44,223 bases of DNA, taken from positions 1 to 44,223 of the forward strand of contig CAIVAU010000013.1 in assembly GCA_903903925.1 (NCBI GenBank), written 5' to 3'. This document shows positions 37,329-44,223 of the stretch, in pieces. This DNA is from an uncultured cyanobacterium (GTDB lineage: Bacteria; Cyanobacteriota; Cyanobacteriia; Cyanobacteriales; Nostocaceae). How positions within the stretch are numbered: position 1 is the stretch's first letter; every line of letters starts with the position of its first letter. The position numbers and the translations under genes were made by a program. Under the pieces are notes generated by a model. The model worked only from the letters and a program-made list of their open reading frames with translations, did no database searches and was not told the DNA's origin.

Positions 37329-37553
37329 ATGGAAGTTTTAAAACTGACTACAAAAATTGATGAATCGGGTTATTTAAATATTAATATTCCGACCCAGTTA
37401 GCGGCAGTGGAGGTGAACGTTGTTGTTGTTTTGAATCCAGTTCCAGCAGCCGGTAAGCAGAACTTCAAGTATGATTTTTCTGATTTGGTGGGACGGTTAA
37501 TCTGGCAGGGAGATGCAGTAACGATGCAGAGGATTTTACGAGATGAGTGGTAA
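37329..37553 (+). CDS. VapB-type antitoxin
   Basis: A 74-residue protein from the ATG at 37329, where the family-like start MEVLKLTTKIDESGYLNINI begins; an upstream in-frame ATG at 37308 would add seven residues. Neither has a good ribosome binding site. The N-terminal half resembles the beta-strand part of cyanobacterial antitoxins (V-E-V-N-V-V-V-V-L-N-P); the tail (FSDLVGRLIWQGDAV) would wrap the toxin. It overlaps the PIN toxin gene by 11 bases, the usual vapBC arrangement. Confidence 0.75.
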   Translation: MEVLKLTTKIDESGYLNINIPTQLAAVEVNVVVVLNPVPAAGKQNFKYDFSDLVGRLIWQGDAVTMQRILRDEW

Positions 37554-37920
37554 TCGCTACCTGTTGGATACGAATGCGATCGTGTCCCTGCTGCAAGGAA
37601 CTCCCCAACCAATTCAATTACTACAAAATGCTGATTGGATAGCAATTTCAGTTATTAGTCAAATTGAGTTTCTGGCTTTTTCTGGGCTAGGACAAAACGA
37701 TCGCCAACTTTTTCAACAGTTCATTCAGCGTGTTGAAGTTATCGGTTTAGTAGCAAATAACACAGTTTTGATTGAGAAAATTATTGAAATTCGTCAACAA
37801 TTTCGGTTAAAATTACCTGATGCAATAATTGCGGCAATGGCAATCCAAAATTCTGCAAGTTTGGTAACTGCTGACCAAGAATTTGCGAAAGTAACGGCTC
37901 TCACGGTAATCAATTGGTAG
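37543..37920 (+). CDS. vapC: VapC-type PIN-domain RNase toxin
   Basis: A 125-residue PIN domain with the four acidic metal ligands in place: D9 (YLLDTNAIV), E42 (SQIEFLAF), D93 (KLPDAIIAAMA) and D111 (TADQEF). Family members cut tRNA or rRNA when released from the antitoxin. Length is normal. Start overlaps the antitoxin by 11 bases. The pair seems intact, in contrast to the degraded modules at 28.6-29.6 kb. Confidence 0.92.
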   Translation: MSGNRYLLDTNAIVSLLQGTPQPIQLLQNADWIAISVISQIEFLAFSGLGQNDRQLFQQFIQRVEVIGLVANNTVLIEKIIEIRQQFRLKLPDAIIAAMAIQNSASLVTADQEFAKVTALTVINW

Positions 37921-38020
37921 CGATCACACTACAAAATTAGGCGATTGCCTTCGGCACTGGCGGAGCCAATCGCTCTTTCGCTGTCCCCTAATCGCTCCCT
38001 GTGGCTAGGAGTTTCTTCAC

Positions 38021-39616
38021 CTACTTTAACCGTTCAATCAGATGCTCCCCAACTCGTAGGGCATTCGCAATAATCGTCAAAGCGGGGCTGACTCCAGAAC
38101 TAGACGGGAAGAAACTACCATCCACGACATAGAGATTGTCTACATCATGGGTGCGACAATTAAGGTCAAGAACAGATGTTGTCGGATCTTCCCCAAAGCG
38201 ACAAGTGCCGCACTGATGTGCTACTACTGGAGTCGGCATCTCACTATAGGGGTAAATACCTTTTGCAAAAACCGCGTTTTCTGCGGTTTGGTCTACTGTT
38301 TTCAGCACATCCATCCAGCGATGAATGAGGCGATCGTGGGCCTCGATGTTATTAGGTGTGTAATCTAAATACAGATGAGAACCCACACTCCGCACCCGAT
38401 TGTTCAGATTGGGCAAATCTTCTGTCTGCAACCACCAACCAACTAAACGGTTCGCCACCTGCTGCAATCCAAATCCTGGCATCAATCTCATCAACAGAGA
38501 CAGCAAAGGCGGTGCAGCTACAGGAATCATTTCCTGGAGAATGTGACCAGTGTTCTGGATGTGACCCATAGGATAGGGAAATTCCGAGTCTCCCCAGTAA
38601 AAATCATTGACGCAAATCGTCTTAGGAAACACGGTAGAGTTGAGTGTTGGGCCTAGCTGTACCATTGCGGTCATCAACTGTTTCATGAGGTTGCGTCCTA
38701 CCAAATCGGAACTATTGGCAAGCCCGTTAGGATGCTTTTCATTTGCCGATCGCAACAACAACGCCGCTGAGTTCACCGCACCACAGGAGAGTACGACAAT
38801 ATCGCCGAAAAATAGATGGGATTGTCCGCCGATTTCCGCATCGACAGCCTTTACCTCAGTACCGGAAGGACTGGTGTATAAACGCCCTACTTTGGCTTGA
38901 GTTAAAAGCGTGACGTTGGGATATTTCAGGGCTGGGATAATTCCCTCCACCTCAGCATCAGCTTTAGCATCAATTTTGCAGGGAAATCCATCACAGGTTT
39001 TGCAGCGGACGCAATCACTCTGATTTGAATCATCCTCATTAAGTTTTAGCCCTAAAGGCAGATGAAAAGGATGTAGCCCTTGCTTTGCGATCGCATCACA
39101 AATTTTCTGGATTCGCGCTTCGTGACTGACAGCCGGATAGGGATAAACTTCACTCCGAGAAGGTTCTGTTGGGTCGTTTCCCTGTTGACCATGAACGTGG
39201 TAAAGCTTTTCTGCTTCAGTATAGTAAGGCTCAAAGTCCTGGTATTTGAGGGGCCACTTTGGAGAAATACCATCCTGATGTTTGACTTCCTCAAAATCTC
39301 GTTCCCGCATTCTCAACAAAGCCGCACCATATACCTTCGTATTACCACCTACCCAGTAGTTAGTTTGAGGGCGAAACGGGTCACCTGCACTGTCATACCA
39401 CTGTTCGTGAGTGTGATAGCGCTCTTGAACAAAAACTTCCTTAGCACTCCAGTTGTCATCTTCTTTAGGCAAGAAGCCGCCGCGTTCTAAAATTAGAATC
39501 TTCTTACCCGTCGGTGCAAGTTTGGCTGCTAACGTACCCCCACCTGCACCTGTGCCAACGATAATCAAGTCATAGTATTGGTCATCGATAATCATTTCAA
39601 GTTTCCTCACTGCCAA
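38021..39616 (-). CDS. GMC-family FAD oxidoreductase with a cysteine cluster
   Basis: A 531-residue glucose-methanol-choline oxidoreductase. The FAD loop is VGTGAGGGTLA (G21, G23, G26); GGNTKVYGAALLRMR is the second flavin-contact region, and the C-terminus has AHQCGTCRFG with the catalytic histidine and YVVDGSFFPSSSGVSPALT. The second catalytic residue, usually H or N before P in this region, appears to be S. An unusual cluster C202, C205, C208, C213 (CxxCxxC-x4-C) could hold an iron-sulphur centre. Its start overlaps the end of the oxidase subunit III gene by 10 bases, so the two are translated together, which suggests that it passes electrons from an unknown alcohol or sugar to the respiratory chain. 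Confidence 0.85.
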   Translation of the reverse strand: MAVRKLEMIIDDQYYDLIIVGTGAGGGTLAAKLAPTGKKILILERGGFLPKEDDNWSAKEVFVQERYHTHEQWYDSAGDPFRPQTNYWVGGNTKVYGAALLRMRERDFEEVKHQDGISPKWPLKYQDFEPYYTEAEKLYHVHGQQGNDPTEPSRSEVYPYPAVSHEARIQKICDAIAKQGLHPFHLPLGLKLNEDDSNQSDCVRCKTCDGFPCKIDAKADAEVEGIIPALKYPNVTLLTQAKVGRLYTSPSGTEVKAVDAEIGGQSHLFFGDIVVLSCGAVNSAALLLRSANEKHPNGLANSSDLVGRNLMKQLMTAMVQLGPTLNSTVFPKTICVNDFYWGDSEFPYPMGHIQNTGHILQEMIPVAAPPLLSLLMRLMPGFGLQQVANRLVGWWLQTEDLPNLNNRVRSVGSHLYLDYTPNNIEAHDRLIHRWMDVLKTVDQTAENAVFAKGIYPYSEMPTPVVAHQCGTCRFGEDPTTSVLDLNCRTHDVDNLYVVDGSFFPSSSGVSPALTIIANALRVGEHLIERLK

Positions 39617-40185
39617 ATATAGAGAAGGACAAACAAAATAATCCAGATTACATCAACAAAGTGCCAGAATAAGGAGGTTGCATTCACGCCAAAGTGACTT
39701 GAATTGTAGTTGCCTGGGATGAAAGAGCGAGCAAGAATAATCGTCTGCAACAGGATGCCTGTAAAGACGTGCAGACCGTGGAACCCTGTGAGTAAGTAAA
39801 ACATCCCACCAAATACGCCTGAGGTAAAGCTAAAGGAGAGGCTACTCCATTCAGTTGCTTGTCCAACCAGAAAATAGGTTCCCATCGCCATGGTTGCTAA
39901 CAGAAACAGACGAAATCTCATCAGGTGATGACGACTGAGAGCGTGTTCTGCTAAGTAGATGACAAAGCTACTAGAAACAAGAATCACTGTGTTGATTGCA
40001 GGTTCTTTAATTTCTAGTCCTGAAACGCCGGGCGGGAGCCAGTTAGGTGTCGTTAATTTGTAGGCGATATATCCGAGGAAAAAACTGAGGAAAATGACGC
40101 TCTCGGAAAGTAGAAATACGACAAAGCCAAACATGCTGTTGCCTTCTTCGTCGTGGGTATGTTCGGAAGTGATAGAACTGTCCAT
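39607..40185 (-). CDS. ctaE: Cytochrome c oxidase-like subunit III (ARTO type)
   Basis: A 192-residue protein with five predicted membrane helices, the reduced form common in bacterial subunit III. Family features are a first-helix glutamate in FLLSESVIFLSFFLGY, GHxMF-like GGMFYLLTGFHGLHVFTG and the closing SLFWHFVDVIWIILFVLLYI. It lies 117 bases after the subunit I gene, with a dispersed palindrome in the gap, and overlaps the GMC oxidoreductase gene by 10 bases. It completes the three core subunits of a heme-copper oxidase. Confidence 0.93.
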   Translation of the reverse strand: MDSSITSEHTHDEEGNSMFGFVVFLLSESVIFLSFFLGYIAYKLTTPNWLPPGVSGLEIKEPAINTVILVSSSFVIYLAEHALSRHHLMRFRLFLLATMAMGTYFLVGQATEWSSLSFSFTSGVFGGMFYLLTGFHGLHVFTGILLQTIILARSFIPGNYNSSHFGVNATSLFWHFVDVIWIILFVLLYIWQ

Positions 40186-40220
40186 AATTGTGTTGATGGT
40201 TATACGATTTACTCTGTGTT

Positions 40221-40283
40221 CTCTGTGCCTCTGCGGTTAAATAAAATATCTTTTTACCGCCGAGACGCAGAGGGCGCAGAGAG
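40221..40283. repeat. Dispersed palindrome (CTCTGTGCCTCTGCGG type)
   Basis: Imperfect inverted arms, about 40221-40240 and 40255-40283, pair CTCTG-GCC-CTCTGCG-GTTAA with TTACCGC-CGCAGAGGGCGCAGAG. This element occurs widely in cyanobacterial spacers. Here it sits between the subunit I and III genes and may affect messenger stability. Confidence 0.7.
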
Positions 40284-40302
40284 AAAAAAGAGATTTCACA
40301 AG

Positions 40303-41937
40303 TCACGATTTGCCGTAGCCGTAGGGTTCGGAAATGACGGTGGGAATTTCCTCAAAGTTCTCTACTGGGGGCGGAGAGGAAACGAGCCATTCGAGTCCAA
40401 TTGCTCGCCAAGGATTGTCAGTCGCTTTTTTGCCTTCCATCCAGGAGCTAATCATGTTCAAGATGAAGGGTAGGGTAGATATTCCTAGTAGGAAGCCTCC
40501 GAGACTGGCGATGACGTTCCAGAATGTGTACTGGGGATCGTAGGAGGAGACTCGACGTAACATCCCTTGCAATCCTAATGGATGCATTGGCAAAAAGTTA
40601 AGGTTGGTGCCGATGAATGCTAAGAGGAAGTGCAATTTGCCTAAGTTTTCGTAGTACATTCGCCCGGTCATTTTCGGGAACCAGTGGTAGATGGCGGCAT
40701 ATATGCCCATTGTCACTGTGCCGTAGAGGACGTAATGGAAGTGACCTACGACGAAGTAAGTATTGTTGACGTGAATATCAACGGGAACGGAAGAGAGCAT
40801 AATCCCGGTGATGCCTGCAAATACAAACATCACTAATCCACCTAGGGCAAACAACATTGGGGTATTGAGCCGCAGTTTACCTCCCCAAATGGTTGCAGTC
40901 CACGCAAATACTTTAATTCCAGTAGGTACAGAGACGCACATTGTAGAGATCATGAAGATGATCCGCATCCACCCTGGTGTCCCACTGGCATACATGTGGT
41001 GTACCCAAACAAGGGCGCTGACTCCAGCGATGAGGAGGGATGAGATGGCGACTACTTTATAGCCAAATAGGGGTTTGCGAGCGTAGACAGGAAAGATTTC
41101 GGAAAAAATGCCGAAGACGGGTAGAATGATGACGTAAACGGCGGGGTGGGAGTAGAACCAGAAATAGTGCTGGAAGAAAATCGGATTGCCTCCCTTGGCG
41201 GGGTCAAAAAAGCTTGTGCCAACTGTGAGGTCGAATAGTAGCATGACTGCACCGGCAGTTAGTGCGGGCAGTCCAAATAGTTGGATAATCTGGGCGCTTA
41301 ATACTGCCCAGACAAATAAAGGCATTCGGAAAAAGGTCATCCCTGGTGCCCGCATCCGCACAATTGTGGTGACAAAGTTGACTGCCCCCATAATTGAGGA
41401 TACCCCTGATATTGCTACAGCTAGAAGCCAGAGGACTTGACCGTTGATTAAGTGACCTGTGGGGTTCTGGAGGCTGACTGGTGGGTAAGACCACCAGCCT
41501 GCTTGAGCTGGCCCATCTGGGAGCAGGAAGCTTCCCATCAGGAGAATTCCGACGACTGGCACCATCCAGAAGGCAACGGCATTCAGGCGCGGAAATGCCA
41601 TATCTCGTGCGCCAATCATCAATGGCACGAGGTAGTTGGCAAGACCAACTAAGGATGGGAATGTCCACAGGAACAGCATCACGGTGCCGTGCATGGTGAA
41701 CATTGCATTGTAAACGGTGCGGTTAATGAGATCTGACTCAGGGGTGATCAGTTCCGCCCGCATGACCATGGCGAATATACCGCCAATCAGAAAGAAAATA
41801 AACGAGGTGACGAGGTATTGAATACCAATAACTTTATGGTCGGTGCTAAAGCTGAAGTATTGTTGCCAGCCTGTTGGGGTTTCGTGGTGAGGTTTTTCTC
41901 TGGCAATGCTGATGTCTTCGACATGAATATTTGTCAT
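40303..41937 (-). CDS. ctaD: Heme-copper oxidase subunit I (ARTO type, YSHP motif)
   Basis: A 544-residue catalytic subunit with twelve expected membrane helices. Heme and copper ligands are visible: H83 (MFTMHGTVMLF), H264 with cross-link Y268 (YSHPAVYVIIL), H313-H314 (WVHHMYASG), and H399 and H401 (VGHFHYVLYG). The YSHP motif replaces the usual GHPEVY glutamate, which marks the A2 group of oxidases. It overlaps the subunit II gene by 4 bases. The paired subunit II lacks the CuA site, so the electron donor is probably a quinol, not cytochrome c. Confidence 0.95.
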   Translation of the reverse strand: MTNIHVEDISIAREKPHHETPTGWQQYFSFSTDHKVIGIQYLVTSFIFFLIGGIFAMVMRAELITPESDLINRTVYNAMFTMHGTVMLFLWTFPSLVGLANYLVPLMIGARDMAFPRLNAVAFWMVPVVGILLMGSFLLPDGPAQAGWWSYPPVSLQNPTGHLINGQVLWLLAVAISGVSSIMGAVNFVTTIVRMRAPGMTFFRMPLFVWAVLSAQIIQLFGLPALTAGAVMLLFDLTVGTSFFDPAKGGNPIFFQHYFWFYSHPAVYVIILPVFGIFSEIFPVYARKPLFGYKVVAISSLLIAGVSALVWVHHMYASGTPGWMRIIFMISTMCVSVPTGIKVFAWTATIWGGKLRLNTPMLFALGGLVMFVFAGITGIMLSSVPVDIHVNNTYFVVGHFHYVLYGTVTMGIYAAIYHWFPKMTGRMYYENLGKLHFLLAFIGTNLNFLPMHPLGLQGMLRRVSSYDPQYTFWNVIASLGGFLLGISTLPFILNMISSWMEGKKATDNPWRAIGLEWLVSSPPPVENFEEIPTVISEPYGYGKS

Positions 41938-42860
41938 GAATGACTTTCCTTTTTACCAGAATAATTGACTAGAGGAGGCGTTGCTGGTGCAACTGTTGGA
42001 TAGCCAGTTTTAAATGTTTTATCTGTTTGTGATGTGTGGAAGTACTCGCTTGCTGCCTGATTGTAAGCTGGTACTCGGTGGTAGGTTTTTACTTTGGCAA
42101 GCCATTGATCGTAGTCTTGAGGTGACTCAACAACTACATCTGCCTGCATTGTGGCGAAGTAAGTGCCGCTGTATTGAGAATCGGTCAGGCGATATTTACC
42201 AATGCGGATGGGGGTGAATTCAAAGTCAATTGTTTGGTTGGGAATGATGTCTTGCTTGAGTCGAAAGGCAGGTATGTAGAAGCCGTGGATCACGTCCTCT
42301 GAACGCAGTGCCAGACGAATGCGCTGATTGGCAGGTACGTGTAATTCAGTGCTGGTGATATCTTGGTCTGGGTAGCGGAAGACCCAAGCCCACTGTTTCG
42401 CAAGAACTTCGATTTTTTCGACGGGTTTTGTGTTGGAAGTTGGTGCAGCGTTGGCTGATTCCATTCCCATTGGCATGTGGAGGTGTATGATCTCCATCGG
42501 ACCTCGAATTGCCATTTGTACATAGACGTTGTAGCTGTAACTAGCAATCCAAACAACTAATAGGATTGGGATTGCTGTCCAGACAATTTCTAGGGTGACA
42601 TTGCCCTCAATTGGCGGACCATCGCTGGTGTCATACTTACTTGCCCGTTGAAAGAGAACTGAATAGGTCAAGGTTCCAGTGACTCCAAGGAAGATGAATG
42701 TGCCTAATGTCACTAGGAAGCTAAAGAGTTCATCAATCAGCTTGGATTCTGCTGCTGCTTGTGGCGGGAACCAAGAGTAGGCTTGCTGTCCCATCCAAAG
42801 GCTGGCGGCAATTAGGGCGATCGCGATCGCCATCAAGATCACAATTTGCCGGATTTTCAT
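41934..42860 (-). CDS. ctaC: Oxidase subunit II lacking CuA ligands (ARTO type)
   Basis: A 308-residue protein with two N-terminal membrane helices (about 7-26 and 46-69, with a third hydrophobic stretch near 92-111) and a C-terminal cupredoxin domain (about 145-250). H192 in DVIHGFYIPAF and M238 remain, but the CuA segment reads DSQYSGTYFATM: the two cysteines are D227 and S231, the glutamate is Q229 and the second histidine is F235. A CuA centre is therefore not possible. This matches the alternative respiratory terminal oxidase (ARTO, Cox3 in Anabaena) of cyanobacteria, which is thought to oxidise plastoquinol. Start ATG at 42860 begins a typical signal helix. Confidence 0.93.
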   Translation of the reverse strand: MKIRQIVILMAIAIALIAASLWMGQQAYSWFPPQAAAESKLIDELFSFLVTLGTFIFLGVTGTLTYSVLFQRASKYDTSDGPPIEGNVTLEIVWTAIPILLVVWIASYSYNVYVQMAIRGPMEIIHLHMPMGMESANAAPTSNTKPVEKIEVLAKQWAWVFRYPDQDITSTELHVPANQRIRLALRSEDVIHGFYIPAFRLKQDIIPNQTIDFEFTPIRIGKYRLTDSQYSGTYFATMQADVVVESPQDYDQWLAKVKTYHRVPAYNQAASEYFHTSQTDKTFKTGYPTVAPATPPLVNYSGKKESHS

Positions 42861-42939
42861 AAAGTTGGTTGTTAGTTGGTTGGTAAGAATTCAGGAGCCG
42901 TTTAAGAAGAGTGAACAGAGATACCAAAAGAAAGATAAT

Positions 42940-42975
<36 letters not shown>

Positions 42976-42978
42976 GAA

Positions 42979-43584
42979 TTATCTCAGCAGCAAGTTGGGG
43001 TTTTTGCCTAATCGCAGTAGACTATCGGCGGTGTTGTGTACCCCAAACTCCGCAGCAAGTTGTGCTCCCAGTGTCCCGTGGATGTACATGAGAAACATGA
43101 TCAATAGTCCAGTCAGTAGATAACTCCACTGCACTTGTTGGCTTGTGTGCTTGCGCCAAAGGTAGCGCTGAAATCCTCGCCATACCGTCATGGCGACGAT
43201 CAGCGCTAATAGGAAGACGCCACCTGCACCATGCCAAAGCATTGTCTCCATCGCCTGCAATCCCCAAGCACTCTTCACATTTGCTGGCGGATTTGCCAAC
43301 ATGATTTCGTAAAAGCCAGCTGCAACTGTGAAAAACGTGATGATTGCTGAAGCTAGCATGTTGTACCAACCAACATCAAAGAAGTTGGAACGAACGGCGG
43401 CGATCGCCAAAAATTTAAAGATTGGTTTTTCTAGGGGGAATAGGACACCAACAAGATCAAAGCCAATCCCCACAATGAACAGACCCAAGGTGAGATGGAC
43501 TAAGTTTGGGTGGATAGGGATAGGGTAGGGTAGTCCGTTAGCGCCAAGTTGCGTTTTCAACTGGTCAATGAGTTCAAAGTTCAT
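42979..43584 (-). CDS. DUF2231 membrane protein of the oxidase operon
   Basis: A 201-residue protein with four predicted membrane helices (about 26-50, 72-95, 118-134 and 150-168). Conserved histidines lie in IPIHPNLVHLTLG, WHGAGGV and IHGTLGAQLAAEFGVH. Their position at membrane edges recalls di-heme cytochrome b-like folds, so heme or quinone binding is possible but unproven. It starts in a 4-base overlap with the upstream DUF2231 gene and precedes the subunit II gene by about 120 bases. Paired DUF2231 genes beside ARTO genes are, to my knowledge, common in Nostocales. Confidence 0.8.
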   Translation of the reverse strand: MNFELIDQLKTQLGANGLPYPIPIHPNLVHLTLGLFIVGIGFDLVGVLFPLEKPIFKFLAIAAVRSNFFDVGWYNMLASAIITFFTVAAGFYEIMLANPPANVKSAWGLQAMETMLWHGAGGVFLLALIVAMTVWRGFQRYLWRKHTSQQVQWSYLLTGLLIMFLMYIHGTLGAQLAAEFGVHNTADSLLRLGKNPNLLLR

Positions 43585-44081
43585 CGCAAAACACCCTCCT
43601 TAATTGCTTCAACAACTGGCACAGTATGCAGTCCATATACCCAAACAAGTTCGTCTCCAAGATAAACTTGTAAAAAGACCAGACAAGTTAAAAGCAATCC
43701 CACTCCGAGGTAAGGAATCGGTACACTCAGTGGGTTGCGAGAACGGATCACATAGCGCCAAGCTGTAATGGCAGTGATAATTCCTGAAAGCGACCAGCCA
43801 AGCAATGTATGAAAATTCAGCACTGGCTCAACCGCGTTATAAGGTTCTGCTATACCTGCTTCAATTTGACCAAAAATAATCGCGATAAAGATGGAAATTG
43901 TGGCGAAAAACATATTCCACCAACTCACCTCAAATAAACGGGAGTTACGAGTCAGATAGCCAATAACATCACAGATAAAGGCAAACAACACCATCGCAAT
44001 CACGAAGTGGACGATAATCGGATGAACCGTATCGGGATACGGTAAATTATGATCGTTTAAAGACGGAAGGTACTTAAGCAT
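43581..44081 (-). CDS. DUF2231 membrane protein, first gene of the oxidase operon
   Basis: A 166-residue four-helix membrane protein, a paralogue of the next gene: LPYPDTVHPIIVHFVIAM matches LPYPIPIHPNLVHLTLGL there, and later histidines (NFHTLLGW, YGLHTVP) match too. The C-terminus is shorter. Start ATG at 44081 is set by the family-like N-terminus; immediately upstream, only one base away, begins a heptamer array, and no ribosome binding site is visible. Confidence 0.78.
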   Translation of the reverse strand: MLKYLPSLNDHNLPYPDTVHPIIVHFVIAMVLFAFICDVIGYLTRNSRLFEVSWWNMFFATISIFIAIIFGQIEAGIAEPYNAVEPVLNFHTLLGWSLSGIITAITAWRYVIRSRNPLSVPIPYLGVGLLLTCLVFLQVYLGDELVWVYGLHTVPVVEAIKEGVLR

Positions 44082-44082
44082 A

Positions 44083-44163
<81 letters not shown>

Positions 44164-44166
44164 ATT

Positions 44167-44203
44167 ATTCTCCCCACACCCCCCACACTTCCCACACCCT
44201 GTT
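44167..44203. repeat. CCCCACA-type repeat
   Basis: A run of CCCCACA/CCCCCCACA/CCCACACC units, a second heptamer family, just beyond the GGAGTCA array near the window end. Confidence 0.7.
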
Positions 44204-44223
44204 TTTGGTCAAGGAAGAATAGC

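Noticed and set aside
40334..41699. Several ORFs opposite the oxidase subunit I gene
   Set aside because: Subunit I is unambiguous on the minus strand; the others are antisense shadows.

Overview
The window looks like a chromosomal stretch of a filamentous, probably heterocyst-type (Nostocales-like) cyanobacterium. The evidence is HIP1 octamers (GCGATCGC and near variants), many arrays of 7-bp short tandem repeats (GGAGTCA, GGGAGCA, GGGGATT and CTCCCCTG-like units), a cyanobacteriochrome, a Ycf36/CGLD27 protein, XisI, vWA-MoxR-associated WD40 proteins and an ARTO-type terminal oxidase operon. All calls come from reading the sequence; no database search was run.

Layout. 1-772: the end of a phage-like unit (partial terminase large subunit and a tiny coupled ORF), followed by about 1 kb without genes. 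1784-4669: an amidohydrolase divergent from an isochorismatase-like hydrolase and a cupin. 4753-7124: a histidine kinase with an ethylene-receptor-type membrane domain, and its LuxR-type regulator. 7322-8113: an unrecognised protein with an internal duplication. 8370-11255: a hybrid kinase with AhpD-like, cyanobacteriochrome GAF, PAS, kinase and receiver parts. 11771-16179: housekeeping genes on the minus strand (DUF697 GTPase, initiator tRNA, asparaginase, Ycf36-like, RsfS, YqeK). 16370-18794: transposase remnants around a vWA lipoprotein. 18975-28298: a plus-strand operon with a membrane protein, a tubulin-like GTPase, a very large actin/Hsp70-fold ATPase and four proteins sharing a repeated C-terminal-type domain. 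28311-30888: a graveyard of toxin-antitoxin, XisH/XisI and MITE pieces plus an intact zeta-toxin pair. 30891-32738: a heme-binding class III nucleotide cyclase with a PilZ domain. 33302-37102: an NB-ARC/14x WD40 protein. 37329-37920: a VapBC pair. 38021-44081: a minus-strand operon for an ARTO-like oxidase lacking CuA ligands, with two DUF2231 membrane proteins and a GMC oxidoreductase.

The best candidate for an undescribed system is 16793-28298. It brings together a tubulin-fold GTPase, an Hsp70/actin-fold ATPase fused to a ~540-residue unknown N-terminal region, a vWA lipoprotein, membrane proteins, a zinc-ribbon coiled-coil protein and five copies of an uncharacterised ~80-residue domain. 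I infer an envelope-associated cytoskeletal or membrane-remodelling machine; its function is unknown.

A second theme is decay and repeat invasion. Heptamer repeats sit at the very ends or starts of several genes and inside two reading frames. A 175-bp MITE with 16-bp inverted repeats and a TTAC duplication splits an ORF that can be rejoined in frame. A toxin start codon is fused in frame to an XisH stub.
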